Below are positions 34,101 to 44,818 of a stretch of 64,000 nucleotides of DNA, piece by piece. Under the pieces are notes generated by a model. That model was not told the DNA's origin. It saw nothing but the letters and a program-made list of their open reading frames with translations, and ran no database searches. Numbering within the stretch: the first letter of the stretch is position 1; each line of letters begins with the position of its first letter. Origin of the DNA: Lepidodermella squamata (Eukaryota; Gastrotricha); NCBI GenBank assembly GCA_047495785.1, contig JBLDXI010000066.1, positions 682,001 to 746,000 of the forward strand. Reading direction: 5' to 3'. Both the position numbers and the translations under genes were made by a program.

Positions 34101-37100
34101 AAGTAGAACCAATCCCTGCTCGTGCGCTCGCAAGCAACGGCTACCCCAAGTGGGTATAACGGCACAGGGCTTGGAATGCGGATATCGCAAATGAATGCTG
34201 AAATCAGCCGAGAGCTGCAATTCTGTTGGTACCAAAAGCCATTCCGTGCAGCCATCGCAAGGCAAAGATCGGGTATGATGCCGCTGTTATTGATGTAGGC
34301 TTCGAAGAACGGTGAGTATCCGGGCCAATCCATGTAAATAGTTTCGGCGTTTCTATACCTATGGGTTGATGAGATGAGTATTATGCAAGCTTATTCGATC
34401 CAAATATTATATAGTTAAGGTTATGATTCAGGTAATTCATCCTGATATCAAAAAAGCTCAATGAGTTTATATGAAATTATTTACCACCATGCTTGGTTAC
34501 CCCCAGTCGTGCGGGCGTTGATCCAAGCCCAATTGATGCCATTTTGTAAGAGCCACTGCTGAAGTATCATATTCTGCTCGAAAGTGAAAATCTGCGCGAT
34601 ATTGGCGCCAAATCGCTGGGCGCACTGACCTGCCGCTTCTGCCCACGTCGCGTTGTAATTCGTAACAACTCGATAGCAATGGCCTAATACGTACAGCCAC
34701 CCAGCATAGCATGACGTTTGATTCAGCCACATAGTTCGAAGTGGGGCGTTGAACTGCCGTCGGTAGTTGGCGATGAACGAGTAGTCATCCTCGGTTGCTA
34801 GGGACATTACAGAAGCTCGGCCGACGTTGGCACAGTTGGTCACCGCAGTGCTCATTGTCCCCATGAGCGAGGCTTGGTTATTTGCGCCAATGTACCTATC
34901 CCGTAAATCAATGACTTTCTATTCACTAAACAGCGAGTGAACTCACCACAAGGTTTCGCCACGGCGGATCCAGTTGAAGAACACGTGGGGCCAACTGCCC
35001 CAATAAGTACCGTTGTACCTTGGCGCCAGAGAGCATGATGAGGGTAGGATAGTCACAGTCCCAATACGTGTGTTCGGGTTCATAGCCATAGAATCAGTGA
35101 GATAGGCGAACCCAGAGGTCGTCAAATAGCCGGAAGGAGAGTTAGCAGCAGTCTGGGTAAGACTGAGCAAACGCCCATCCGGCCAGTAAATATGGCCGTG
35201 TATGTTAGAAAGGGTTGGGCCGTAGTAAACTCCAGGCATCATTGTCGAAAGGCTAAGGTATGAATCACGGCCTTCTAGCGACACCCCGGCGAATTCGGTT
35301 AATGTAGGCGGGCGTGGCGAGGAAGTTGTGATTCGAAGGCAAGCCGATGAACCATCCGGAGCTGTAATTTGGGCCGAGCCTCTAGAGCAGCAAGATTGCC
35401 TATGCTCACAGATGCTTGTGAGGTTTTCGGTGCAAAGGCCTAACGTGGTTTTCTGAAGCTGGGCCGAGAAGCGAACGCAATATATTATATCCGGGACAGA
35501 TGAATATGATGCGAACGCGAAGCTGTTATTGCCATCGAGCGGAACTGTGACTATGCGGTTCCTCACGTCCACCACTGTGGCAATTCATTAAACTCTGAAA
35601 AAGAAAATCGAAACAACTCACGTGGGCCCCACATGTAGGTGACGCCAACCGGTGCGGGGGTTATGGCCGGGGTGTAGTAGCCGAGATGGAGGTCACTAGT
35701 AATACGAGCCCGTTTAACTGCCGCGATTATCAGTGCCCAAGCCATGTCGTTCAAATTAAAGTTGATCGGACTTGCGAGTACTGCGCCTTGAGCTTCACAT
35801 GCAAGTTGAGCCTCAAAGAAACTCGTCGATCTGTTGTTCACCGTATAAATGGCTCTAGCATCCGCCAAAGCATCGCAATCATTTACTGCAATTTCAATGG
35901 CTAAAATCGGTCGAAAATAGGTTTCACATCAACTTACGAGTTGCTGGAATGTAAGACCGTTTTCTGACCATCATTCGAACTTCGGTAATTCGATCCGTGT
36001 AGTTCGTGACTTGCAGGGCAGTTCCGATCGAACTGGCGCAAGTGCCATCCCACCATCCTGTTGTAGCCGAGCCGCAATTCGGTAGCGGAGCGTCCGAGGT
36101 CGCGAAAGCCCCGCATGCAGTGATCGACCCTCCCGTGCAGTTGAACAACGGCGGCAGGCCACTTGGGTTGCAGATCAGATTCATTGTTCCTCCGTTCGGA
36201 GGCGAGATGGCGTAACGGTCCCCAGGCGATCCAATGACAAAGTTGTCGAACATTTGCCAGGAGTAACGACCAACACTGTCTGTTATCTCGACTACAAGGC
36301 TGAATCCAGGCTGCCCAGCTAGGTAGAACAGCTTGTCATTTCCGAGCCAAAAATTTCCGGATAGCTGGCCGAAACCGGCTTTGTAGTCAGCCCAGGGTCT
36401 TTCGAATGAAACAGGGCTTGAGCTAAGAGTTGATCGTTTCATGATAACTGTCCAACCTCCGCCTGTTTCAAAATCAAGGTTTGAACAACTTGGAAAGGAG
36501 GTTGATATCCTTACCGAATTTATCCATCTCGCAAGGGACAGGGAAAGCCGATGCCATGGTGTTTGGCTGGATCTGGTACGTTCCACTTGGCGAAGCTCCA
36601 TTCGCAAGTAGAATCTGTTCACAGTCCGGCGGAGCTGAAACCGTGCATGCTGGAAGGACTGAAATAGGAACAAAACTATTTTCATCATTTTATTCAAATT
36701 ATTATAGTTTTTTTCTGAATTGAATCCCTGATTCTCAAAGCAATTTGGAACCTTCAAAAATTCTCTCAGATATTCGCTATAATCTGACTGAAATTTCGAA
36801 TTTTTGTGAATTTCCAAAATAATTGACGTTCTAAGGAAAGTTTTTGGTAACTTCGAAGCTCGGGTCTCCAATTTAATACTTGAACCATGAAGTTAGTACG
36901 TTCCGTTAGCATGGTTTAGAGAATTTGGTTGAAATTAGGGCAAATTCTCATTTTCCTATCTTTGAGAAATAAGACTTATGTTTTAAAGGTTTCCTAGAAT
37001 CAACTGTTTTGTTAAGAAATTGCATACCTATTTCCACTTCCAGAGCCATAATAAGCATAAAAGAGTGAATTGCCCGCCTAAGCAGGCCAAAATCACTCAT
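23179..37100 (-). CDS. giant secreted mosaic lectin: fibrinogen-related, C-type lectin-like, sushi, laminin-G-like and WSC-like domains
   Basis: This is one minus-strand gene of roughly 30 exons. Exons I resolved are 37100-37028 (signal peptide starting MSDFGLLRRAIHSFMLIMAL), 36658-36515, 36462-35938, 35900-35622, 35574-34947, and so on to 23319-23179 (stop). Every junction I checked holds phase, and introns are mostly 47-60 bp, so I found no internal gene boundary. Order from the N-terminus: a fibrinogen-related domain (GGGWTVIMKRS, FWLGNDKLFYL, WWDGTC); about nine C-type lectin-like domains, some partial; sushi modules; another lectin domain; laminin-G-like domains separated by DUF4215-type repeats (CGNGVVEVDEECDDGN and two relatives) and two further lectin domains; sushi modules; then a WSC-like Cys block. 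I see no transmembrane helix at the C-terminus (ends PCSGKI). It is probably an extracellular or body-fluid lectin in adhesion or immunity; the role is inferred. Confidence 0.8.
25124..29693 (-). other. laminin-G-like domains alternating with DUF4215-type Cys repeats
   Basis: At least three beta-sandwich units of laminin-G/concanavalin type begin with a motif like LLAYWPFTGIYG, LIGLWPLTDQYR or YAIGYWPLNEHYR. Between them sit CGNGVVEVDEECDDGNTDS (near 28980), CGDGVRSNFEECDDGNSMAG (near 27560) and CGNGRQEAGEQCDGNLG (near 25930), which match the DUF4215/Myxococcus Cys-rich repeat consensus. The exon at about 26485-26274, which completes a lectin domain with the one at 26234, encodes CPVDFVPYNGYCYLF. 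The block therefore repeats as Cys repeat plus laminin-G-like unit, suggesting internal duplication. Confidence 0.75.
29703..30800 (-). other. sushi modules followed by a C-type lectin-like domain
   Basis: Short exons between about 30440 and 30800 and the start of the block below 30437 encode sushi (CCP)-type pieces; the last closes with TCQVDGTWTGIDRC. A complete lectin-like domain follows (GGTCYSFSADAVNGF, RYFWLGAAFD, FWLPGEPA, GCVAID, VLYCK). It has a WLG core and a partly conserved E-P (GEPAIE) motif. Confidence 0.75.
30808..35900 (-). other. C-type lectin-like domain array
   Basis: About nine lectin-like units run in series, several degenerate. Clear openings are GWLYVLGHCYRVV (near 34690), WFYFGGHCYG (near 34090), CPNGWTMFGSSCYR (near 33370), CPDDWAVFQNTCIW (near 32780) and CPDGYFYVPAADTCYR (near 32400). 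One unit has a Glu-Pro-Asn motif (LREPNSGQ, near 33590), which in mannose-type lectins contributes to Ca-dependent sugar binding, but the matching WND is not present. The unit opening near 32780 ends early at WISLVHRQ and passes straight into the next, so it is truncated. Confidence 0.8.
35938..36658 (-). other. fibrinogen-related domain of the giant lectin gene
   Basis: Exons 36658-36515 and 36462-35938 encode a nearly complete fibrinogen C-terminal domain: CEQILLANGASPSGTYQIQP, then GGGWTVIMKRS, WADYKAGFGQLSGNFWLGND, and later WWDGTC and VRMMVRKR. The intron between them cuts after MDKF-G. The C-terminal half is divergent; the usual Ca-binding DxDND motif is not seen, and a Gly/Pro-rich loop with extra cysteines takes its place. 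Confidence 0.85.
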
Positions 37101-37496
37101 TTTTCTATTCAGAACTGCAGGAACTTTGAGTATTAGCTTGAAGCAAACAAATGGCATTAGTTTTGTTCTTGCATCGGAATAATTTAGCGATTTTTGTTTT
37201 GCCTGTGTTGTGTAGATGTGTTCTGAGTTACAGCTTATAGCAACCGGTCACAGATGGCACGTCAATCACTCTGAAAATCGAATTCATCGCTGTTCGATAC
37301 AAACAGATTGGAACGAATGAAGTTCAAAATACAGATTTATTCAGTAAAAGCTAGACGATACATTAGCATCCACGGAAAATTATGCAGAAATAGGAAAAAT
37401 TTACTATTCAATTTGAAACTTCAAAATCCTAAATTTTCAGAATTTATAACAAAATGGCAGTCATAAATTGTATGAAAAATTCTTATGTCAATTATT

Positions 37497-37793
37497 TCAC
37501 TTGGGCAGCTCTCGGTGGATGTGGTGAACAGCCTCGGCAAATTCTGAAAAAAAATTCAAAAATTAATTAAAATTTCATGGAAAAAATATGAATAAATTCT
37601 CACCTTTAAAATCGATGCTGCCGTTATGGTTTTGGTCAACCTTAAGCCAGACAGCGTCGATGAGCGGCTCTGGAGCCGGGCGGCCCAGAGCCTCGCTAAC
37701 CGCCACAGCGAATTCCAGCTTGGAAATGCGCCCGGATTTGTTCTTATCCGCAGCATCGAACGCTTTCTTAACTTCAATGGGCGACGGGTTCAT
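37497..37793 (-). CDS. mini EF-hand protein 1
   Basis: The exons are 37793-37604 and 37543-37497, joined in phase 1, giving 78 residues. It has two EF-hands: DKNKSGRISKLE (residues about 16-27) and DQNHNGSIDFKE, whose last Glu is completed across the splice site. This size and design resemble short calmodulin-like Ca-binding proteins with one EF pair. There is no signal peptide, so it is probably cytosolic. The ATG at 37793 is chosen over an in-frame one at 37817 because the paralogues start at the equivalent place. Confidence 0.88.
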
Positions 37794-38217
37794 CCTTAGT
37801 TTAAAATTTACGAACAATTATAAAAGAATAATTTTTGACGATATGATCACTCGGTCGTATTAACTCGGGTTTTTATATGGCTGGCTGATCCAGGTGTCGA
37901 TGGCGGAAATTCACCAATTATCGGCGGTGTTATTTGCTCAAAAAATACAGGTCCAATTTAGTATGCCACGCTACAGCCTTTACCTATATTGATTATCAGG
38001 TCAATATACAGGAAAAAATACAGGTTAATGAAACGGTAAGTGCGATTTATTTTTTTCTGTTCGACGATATATATACGATGATGCAGGAAATTAAAAGACA
38101 AATAAATTATTAAAATAACATTGACTAGAAAAAAATTAAATAGAGCCTATAATATAAATTATGGTGGTATGAACGAAAAAAATTATTTCAAGTCAATTTT
38201 TTTAATTTTAGTCCTTT

Positions 38218-38514
38218 TCATTTACGCTTGGCTTGCACCATATATGCTGAAGCCAATTGGCAAAATTCTGAAAAAAAAATTAAAAATTAAAAAAAATTTA
38301 TTAGAAAAAATGAGAATTTACCTGGGAAATCGATTGATCCGTCGTTATTTTTGTCCACCTTGCACCATAATTGATCGATAGCCTCTTCGGGCGCAGCGTG
38401 GCCCGAAATTTCCGAGATGGCCTTCTGAAATTCAGCTTTCGAAACTCGGCCGTTTCGATTCGTATCCATTTTATCGAAAACAACTCGCAGGGCAGCTGGG
38501 TTGGTCCGTTCCAT
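38218..38514 (-). CDS. mini EF-hand protein 2
   Basis: The exons are 38514-38322 and 38267-38218, phase 1, giving 80 residues. The EF loops are DTNRNGRVSKAE and DKNNDGSIDFPE (last Glu across the junction). It is a tandem paralogue of the neighbours at 37.5 and 39.0 kb, with the intron at the identical codon of the second loop. The second exon ends with a short basic tail (VQAKRK). Paralogy in an array suggests recent duplication. Confidence 0.88.
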
Positions 38515-39050
38515 GGTTTTTGTCGAAAAAAATGCTTGCAAAAAAATATTCTAGAACATTTTAATATTATATATAGATACAAAAAAATAATTGTTTTATT
38601 TGCATATAATTATGCATGGGGTTTTAATTTATAATGGGGCGAAAAATAAGTACAAAATTTGCATGCTGTTATGCTGTTGTGCCAAAAGCAGAAACAAATG
38701 TGTTCTATTATTATTATTATTGCAGGAGACCCACGCTTTTGTTGTTTTTTATTACGGCAGACGCGTGGGTTTGGGGCGTATTTCCCGTTTGCGCGCAGTC
38801 GAGCTTTCCTAATGTTTCGCCATCATCATAGACTCAACGGCTTTGATCATGTGACAAAATTCTACAAAGGTTGACAAAAACAAAAACAAATCAGAAATTA
38901 CTCTACATTTCCGTGCTATTCAAGGCAGTGCTCTGTTTTCGTGACTTGAACAATACCCTATGGCGCTATTACTTATATTTCTTGAAATTGCGCCAAAAGT
39001 AGAACATTAAAGTGTGGAATAACAAAAAGGTTTAAACTTGAAAAAATGAC

Positions 39051-39243
39051 CTTCGAAATCGACGGTTCCATTGCTGTTGCTATCAGCCTCGTTCCAGACG
39101 CGGTCGACGACATGTTGCGGCGGTAGTTCTTTCGTTACCTCAACAATAGCGAGTTGAAATTCTGTTTTCGAAATTTTGCCGCTTTTATTCTTGTCGAACG
39201 AATCGAAAGCTATTTTCAGCTGCGAAGACGAGAGTTTAGACAT
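39051..39243 (-). CDS. mini EF-hand protein 3, exon 1 (second exon uncertain)
   Basis: Exon 39243-39051 has the same length (193 nt) and donor position as protein 2 and encodes DKNKSGKISKTE and DSNSNGTVDFE. The donor at 39050 (GTCATT) is weak. The nearest acceptor gives only Glu-Ile before a stop, and no exon resembling the partners' second exon is visible downstream. Reading through the donor adds a short hydrophobic tail ending at 39007. The gene may be truncated or use a different 3' end. Confidence 0.65.
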
Positions 39244-39982
39244 TATTTTTATAATGCGTAAAAAAAATTAAATTAAAATGAACGAAATTCAGTGCAAATA
39301 AAATTATTGTTTCAATCGTTTTTTTCTCCATCCAACGCCGCTGATCAAATAGAGTAATAATTTCCTTTTTTGTTTTCTTAGCCACGTCGTCTTAGGTGGC
39401 GCATGGAGGTAATAAAATTTCGCCTTGTTGTGTGTGTGCGCCAATTTTTTTTCCAATGCGCCACAATCACTGGGCGGATGCCAGCCTAATTATACCTTTT
39501 CAGGTCGCGACCTACTTAACGCCAGACGTGTAATCTGAGAGTGAAAATCGCACCTAAAATGGCATTGAATTCCTAACCCATAAATGCAAAAAAAATTAAG
39601 ACGGATTTTTTTTCTAATTTTTTTTCCATTTTATCGATTTTTTTCTCGAGTGCGTATTTTCACTTGATATGTGAATGATGATAATAAAAAGTGTCACTTG
39701 ATAGAATAAAATTCGATTATTCATATCTATAGTTTTATAGTTGATTGCCCGGACAAGAAAGAGGCCGCATCTAATAAATCTCAAAATTGAATTAAGTGGT
39801 GCATTAACGCGCGTGTGGGACACATCAAAGCAATAAAATAAAATCGATCAACCTCTTCAACGCTGAGATGATTGCTAAAATAAATTATTGGTCCTTCCAC
39901 TCAACAACCAAAAAAGCGAAGTGAATTTCGAAAAAAGTGGCTTCGAAATTTCAAATATTCTCGAATTTTCCTATAATTGAAA
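39244..39982. other. AT-rich spacer
   Basis: This is the spacer between the EF-hand array and the first orphan membrane-protein gene. It is poly-A/T rich with no recognisable gene. Confidence 0.4.
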
Positions 39983-41080
39983 ATGATCGACATTTCGTTG
40001 CTTTTGATTTTTCTAAACTGTTCATCTTCGATCGCGAATGTCATTTTCAGTTGTTGGTGGGCTTTCGGTTATTTTGACGCGTCAACCTGCCTAAACGAGT
40101 GTTTCTTCAACACGAAACGCAACGCCCTCAAATTCTGGGCCTACCACCCGATTTATAACCCAGCTTCAGACAGCGCCTTGACCGAATGCAAAATACCTTG
40201 CCTCGACGCAGTTAAACCCACCTTAATGTCGAATTTCGCCGCAATTCTTCACCTATCAATCGTATTCGTAGTTTCGAGCAAATCGAAATTTCCTGAAAAA
40301 TCGGATAAAATGCTACGAAAATTCCTGAATATTACAGGAATAAGTCTGTTAGTCCTACAATTAGCCGCCTACGTCATGGCTAGAATTAACTGGACAGCCA
40401 ACGAAATTTCTGGAACTTTTGTCGAAAATTGGGTTCGAATTTTCCCGGATAAGGAACAGCCGATACTGGATATGGACGAAATTTTTCAAGCTGCTATGAT
40501 AACTACAACAATCGCGATAACATTTCACAGTCTAAGAGCTGTTGGGATTAATTCGAAGAAAAACGAACAAGACGCAGCCGTGAATCAACCGCAAAATCTC
40601 AAGTTTATTCTAAAACCTGAATTTTTACATAATTTATGCGCAGTTTTGACGTTGAAATTCTTTTTTTGCCTAATTTCAGCCGCGACTTGCATGGCATTAT
40701 CATTTGCCTGGTTTGTATCGCTTTACGGCTTGGTCGATCTTGGCCCTTTTACCCTAAATCTTTCATTGAGCAGGCAAATTTACAGTCGATTGGCGTTTTT
40801 TCTTGCGCATATGATGATTTTGAGTCTGGCATCGCCAATTTCGGTGTTTTACGCCGCCTTCTCGCAGGTTAGGTCAACGTTTTTGTTGTACGCCATCGAT
40901 TTTATTGTTCTGGCGTGTTTTACCGCCTATGTAATTATTGATCCGCTGTCGACTGGTGAGCAAATGATGTGCTACGACGCTGTGATGGGCGGTTTTAATT
41001 TGCTTATGCTTATCATCGATTTTGCGCTACATTCTTTTCCGGATATTCATCGCGGCAGCCGATCAATATTGGACTATTAA
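39983..41080 (+). CDS. orphan multi-pass membrane protein, about 8 TM (member A)
   Basis: This is a single-exon gene of 365 residues starting at the ATG at 39983. A hydrophobic first segment runs into the family signature CWWAFGYFDASTCLNECFF, followed by a loop with further cysteines (CKIPC). Hydrophobic segments then recur at about residues 75-93, 112-132, 160-180, 215-245, 260-285, 290-312 and 325-350, giving about eight. Conserved positions across the paralogues at 44.8, 49.4, 53.4 and 54.9 kb are the FFLxHxxIxxxASPxSxxY motif in TM6 and the DFxLHSFP end. I do not recognise the family; it looks like a lineage-specific receptor or channel group. It is intronless, unlike the receptors beside it. 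Confidence 0.8.
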   Translation: MIDISLLLIFLNCSSSIANVIFSCWWAFGYFDASTCLNECFFNTKRNALKFWAYHPIYNPASDSALTECKIPCLDAVKPTLMSNFAAILHLSIVFVVSSKSKFPEKSDKMLRKFLNITGISLLVLQLAAYVMARINWTANEISGTFVENWVRIFPDKEQPILDMDEIFQAAMITTTIAITFHSLRAVGINSKKNEQDAAVNQPQNLKFILKPEFLHNLCAVLTLKFFFCLISAATCMALSFAWFVSLYGLVDLGPFTLNLSLSRQIYSRLAFFLAHMMILSLASPISVFYAAFSQVRSTFLLYAIDFIVLACFTAYVIIDPLSTGEQMMCYDAVMGGFNLLMLIIDFALHSFPDIHRGSRSILDY

Positions 41081-42002
41081 CGATGAATAAATTTGCATTA
41101 TACACGTAGAAAATTCAAACAAAATGTTGTTCCATCTCTCAAACAGAAAATCCCAGAAAAACCACAGGGAACAATTAAGTGTCGATTCGACTTTGTTTCA
41201 TTTTTCGCTCTCCTCCAAAAAACGTCAAGAGAAATGGCTGTACGGCTGTATAGACCACTATAAATTTATTCAGGAGGACAAGAGCGCTCGGAAAAGTATT
41301 TTGACAGCATTTCTAGGCCTTATAACGGTTTAGAATTATATCTCATCGAAAATCACTAGGGTTTGGCGAATATTCTGACATCGGGAGATGTTGATGTCGC
41401 TTTCAAGATTCAAGATAATTGAACGATGAGTCGGACGATATTAAAAACAGGTTGATAGCCATGAGGGTTGTTGAGAAATTTGACTTTAAAGTTTACCATG
41501 CTAATTTCGAAAAAAGTTCGCCTGGGAAATTTGAGTTTTTATTGCATCAATTAACAATGTCCCACACAATAAATTCTAATATTTTTTGCGCTTTAGACCA
41601 TTATTAGGGTAATCTAACAAGGTGAGGAATTTCGCTAGATGTTCAAAAATTTTGGTTGAATCCAGCTAATGTCTCTTCAACAAGCTGAATAGATAGGCTT
41701 TTCAACAACACTTTGGGATTTCTCGTCTTTTAAGGAGGACGGGAGCCTCCTAGAGGTCGGAAAATTGAAATTTGAAACTGAGTAAGATCATTGGAAAATA
41801 CAGAAAATCCACCAAACCCCACTTTTCACTTGTAAACAGTCAAATTTAAAGAAATCATCAATATTTACTGCAAAATATTTCCATTATTACTGACAAATTG
41901 GTGCAGAAGGATGCAATCGCAGCGAAGTCGATTATTTCCAGAAAAAAGAGAAAAATTGCCATTAAAGCAAAGATCAGTTAGATATTCTCCTTGGCATCGG
42001 GT
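41081..42002. other. spacer, no gene recognised
   Basis: Several short frames occur but none has a domain, signal peptide or splice support. Confidence 0.4.
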
Positions 42003-42335
42003 TTACATCTGAGGAAATTCTACGACGTCAAACGCATCAGTTATAACAATGCGTCGAATCTTCTGGTTAATCTGCTTAAGTTTCTTGCTCAGGAGACTGT
42101 TGAAGCCAGGCTGCTGCTGGTTGTTGCTGCTGAAATCCCTAGCAATTCGCGAGCGCATCGCCTTGAGGAAAATATTCAACCGAATCGCCGTGTCGATACT
42201 CAACGGTGTTTCTCCTTGTTGTTCGGGCTCATCGGCTTGAAGAACGTCGTCATTCAGATCTTGCAGAAACGCGTAAGAGGACGAGCAACAACTAATGAGG
42301 CTCGAAATCAAAAGGCAAGTCAGGAAAAGATGCAT
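42003..42335 (-). CDS. small secreted peptide precursor 1
   Basis: The 110-residue open frame starts at the ATG at 42335, which opens a signal peptide (MHLFLTCLLISSLISCCSSS). The mature part is acidic at first (FLQDLNDDVLQADEPEQQ), then has a Q/N-rich stretch with basic clusters (LSKKLKQINQKIRR) and the end TDAFDVVEFPQM. Its paralogue lies 1.7 kb away, with conserved upstream DNA. Dibasic sites exist (KK, RR) but there is no C-terminal Gly for amidation, so a neuropeptide role is speculation. Confidence 0.75.
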   Translation of the reverse strand: MHLFLTCLLISSLISCCSSSYAFLQDLNDDVLQADEPEQQGETPLSIDTAIRLNIFLKAMRSRIARDFSSNNQQQPGFNSLLSKKLKQINQKIRRIVITDAFDVVEFPQM

Positions 42336-43241
42336 TTTATGGCAAAATACTTTCGATTCAGGATCAAGTTGCGAAAGAAATAGTAAGAAAAACTTCGAAA
42401 AGCGTAAGCGTGTACTAATTAGTGTCGTAATATTTGCCATGTTTATTGGCTGTTGGCTTGACATCATGTCCCAGGTGTTAAGTGAGAAGTGAGAGTCGCA
42501 CTGCTCAGATAGTTAGCAACGTTCACACTGATAAGCTGGATCGCGTCTCGAGGATGAATCAAAACTGACGTGACAAAGCATTTTGCGATTCATTTATGTC
42601 AAAATATATGAGGGATAGTGACGCTTACTCCTAAGGCTGAAGTAGCGAGAGGTCGCTTCATCGCAGCGAACTGCGATATCTCACAGTCATCCCTACATCC
42701 CTACAATTTGGGCAATAATTGAAGGCAATTCTTTAATATACACCCTGATTAATGCACTCATCATAGTCCGGGGTGACTCGCATGCGTCGACATTTTTGAA
42801 TATGATGATATTTATCTAATTTCAAATGCGACTTATTTAGGTGTCAGGTGACGGTTAGAACAATTCTATTATGATTGACTTCATATCTTTATCTGGTTAG
42901 TGTCTCGGAGTGCGACACCCCAGCACCCCTGTAATTCGCACCCTGTCCTTTACGCATTCGCGTCAATTTTACCGAAAAATAAGCAAATATAGCTAAGACC
43001 TTAGGTCGGTTGGGGTGCGCGTAAATCTTCCTCCCGGTAATGTTTCCTCAATAATAGTTAAGTTCGGCAGGCCAACACATCAAAAAACAGCAAAAAAAAC
43101 AGCAAAAAACCCACAGGGGACCCTTTGATTATGAATTTTGGGCCCGAAAATACCACCTAGTTCGAGGATCCTACTTCGCGCACTGCTCACTAGGTCACTC
43201 CGGGTTCACGAAGTCACTAGCCTTCAGTTGCGTCATCTTGG
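42336..43241. promoter_or_regulatory. upstream region of peptide gene 1
   Basis: The part at about 42510-42660 resembles about 44360-44520, upstream of the paralogous peptide gene (shared GCTGGATCGCGTCTC and a following GACGTGACAA/GATGTGACAA word). The rest shows no gene. Confidence 0.5.
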
Positions 43242-43586
43242 TTAGTCGATACATGCGGGGCAGTATTTGGTGACAGTGATTGTCTTCAACCTAACGGGCT
43301 TGAAAAATTCACTGAGCTGTAAACGATCTTTTTTTAATTGATGTTCATCTAAAGGGAGTTGCCCGTCAACTGTCAAAGGCGGACATGCTTTAACAAACTT
43401 GCTAAATTTATACCAAACAATAGTTCTGGCAACTTCTGGTACTCCACTGCTTTTTGTGTTATAATGGGGCTGATGCATGAGACTGATCCCCTTATTTGTG
43501 CCAACAGTCATTGTTGGCTGTGTTTTCACGATAAATAAATCAAACAGTTTTTTACTGGCCAAATTTTGTTTCAGAGAATCGCTCAT
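43242..43586 (-). CDS. hypothetical protein, possibly transposon-derived
   Basis: An open frame of 114 residues from the ATG at 43586 has a composition like a real protein (VWYKFSKFVKACPP, LQLSEFFKP) but no domain I recognise and no splice context. A mobile-element remnant is possible. Low confidence. Confidence 0.25.
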   Translation of the reverse strand: MSDSLKQNLASKKLFDLFIVKTQPTMTVGTNKGISLMHQPHYNTKSSGVPEVARTIVWYKFSKFVKACPPLTVDGQLPLDEHQLKKDRLQLSEFFKPVRLKTITVTKYCPACID

Positions 43587-43847
43587 CGATTGGCTCCGAG
43601 AGAATTGATCAGGGTCTTATTGGAATGGCGAAGTTATAAATGATAGCATTTGGAGGTTATATCCCCCAAAAAGCAGTTGTATGCCACAAATAATGCATGT
43701 TTTTATTTGTACTTGTTTGAGTTAAGTTAGTGCAGGTGGGAGGTGGGTACATGGTACATCAGTATTCCAGAAAAAAAGACAGCGGGTCAAAAAGTAAGTA
43801 ATGATATCACGAAAAGAGAAATTCTCTCTACATCAGTAACAATCCGC

Positions 43848-44203
43848 TTCGGAAGTACAATGCTGCTATTCAGGAATTTCAACTACGTCGAACGTCTCTG
43901 TTATAACAATGCGCCGAGTCTTCTGGTCTATCTGCCTGAGCTTCTTGCTCAGAATACCGTTGAAGCCGGGCTGCTGATTGTTGTTGAAATCACTTGCAAT
44001 TCGCGAGCGCATCAAATGCTCAATTTCGGTTGAATCGCTGAGATGTCGCGAAGCGATGTTCGCTCTTCAGACAGAGGCTGTTGTTGCTCGGGTTCATCGA
44101 CTTGAAGCACTTCGTCATTCAAATCCTGTAGAAAGGCGAACGAGGACAAGCAACGACTTGTGAGGCTTGAAATCAACAGGCAAGTCAAAGCAAAACGCAT
44201 TTT
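43848..44203 (-). pseudogene. small secreted peptide precursor 2, frame interrupted
   Basis: This is the paralogue of the peptide at 42.0-42.3 kb. The ATG near 44203 opens the related signal peptide (MRFALTCLLISSLTSRC), then FLQDLNDEVLQVDEPEQQQP. The frame then runs into a stop (QPKLSI), while the homologous C-terminal half (MRSRIASDFNNNQQPGFNGI to TETFDVVEIPE) is intact in another frame. A 35-bp GT-AG segment (GTCTGAAGAG to CATCTCAG) would repair the frame exactly, but it is shorter than every other intron here. It is therefore either a minimal intron or a frameshifted copy. Confidence 0.65.
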
Positions 44204-44818
44204 TCGAAATAAATTGTAAAATGAGGACCAAATAATTGAGAATGAAATCACAGTTGAAGTCGAAGGGGTCTATATAGTTTACTAATTAGGTAGTGTCGGA
44301 ATATAAGGTAGCAGTCATTTTTATGGTACAACCTTACATTTGAATTCACACTGTTCTATGTTATCAACGTCCACACCGATGTGCTGGATCGCGTCTCTGC
44401 AGGATGTATCAGCGCTGATGTGACAAGATTAAAGCATTTTTCGATTCGATTATGTTCCTATATTTCGTTTAAGGACTAATGACCCTTGTCCTACGATCGA
44501 GGCTTAAGTAGGCTGCAATACTAGGTGAAAGGACGCGGTGAATGTAAGTTTCATTACGTACTGCTCGAAAATTTGAGCGGCTTCAATCAAAGGCCAGCCT
44601 CCCCAATTACACTCTTACTTAAGGAGGGCGTGATTTTTGTGAGTGACAAAATTTATTTGATTTAAAAGCGCGACTTGATGTAATTTGAAAATCCCTAAAA
44701 TGTATGCATCAGCTGATATCGCGTCACAGTTCACTGAATTGTGTTAAAATTTGCCACATAACTGCACATTTATATATTTTTTTTAACCAAAGAAGATCTT
44801 CGCATTGTCAGTTATGAA

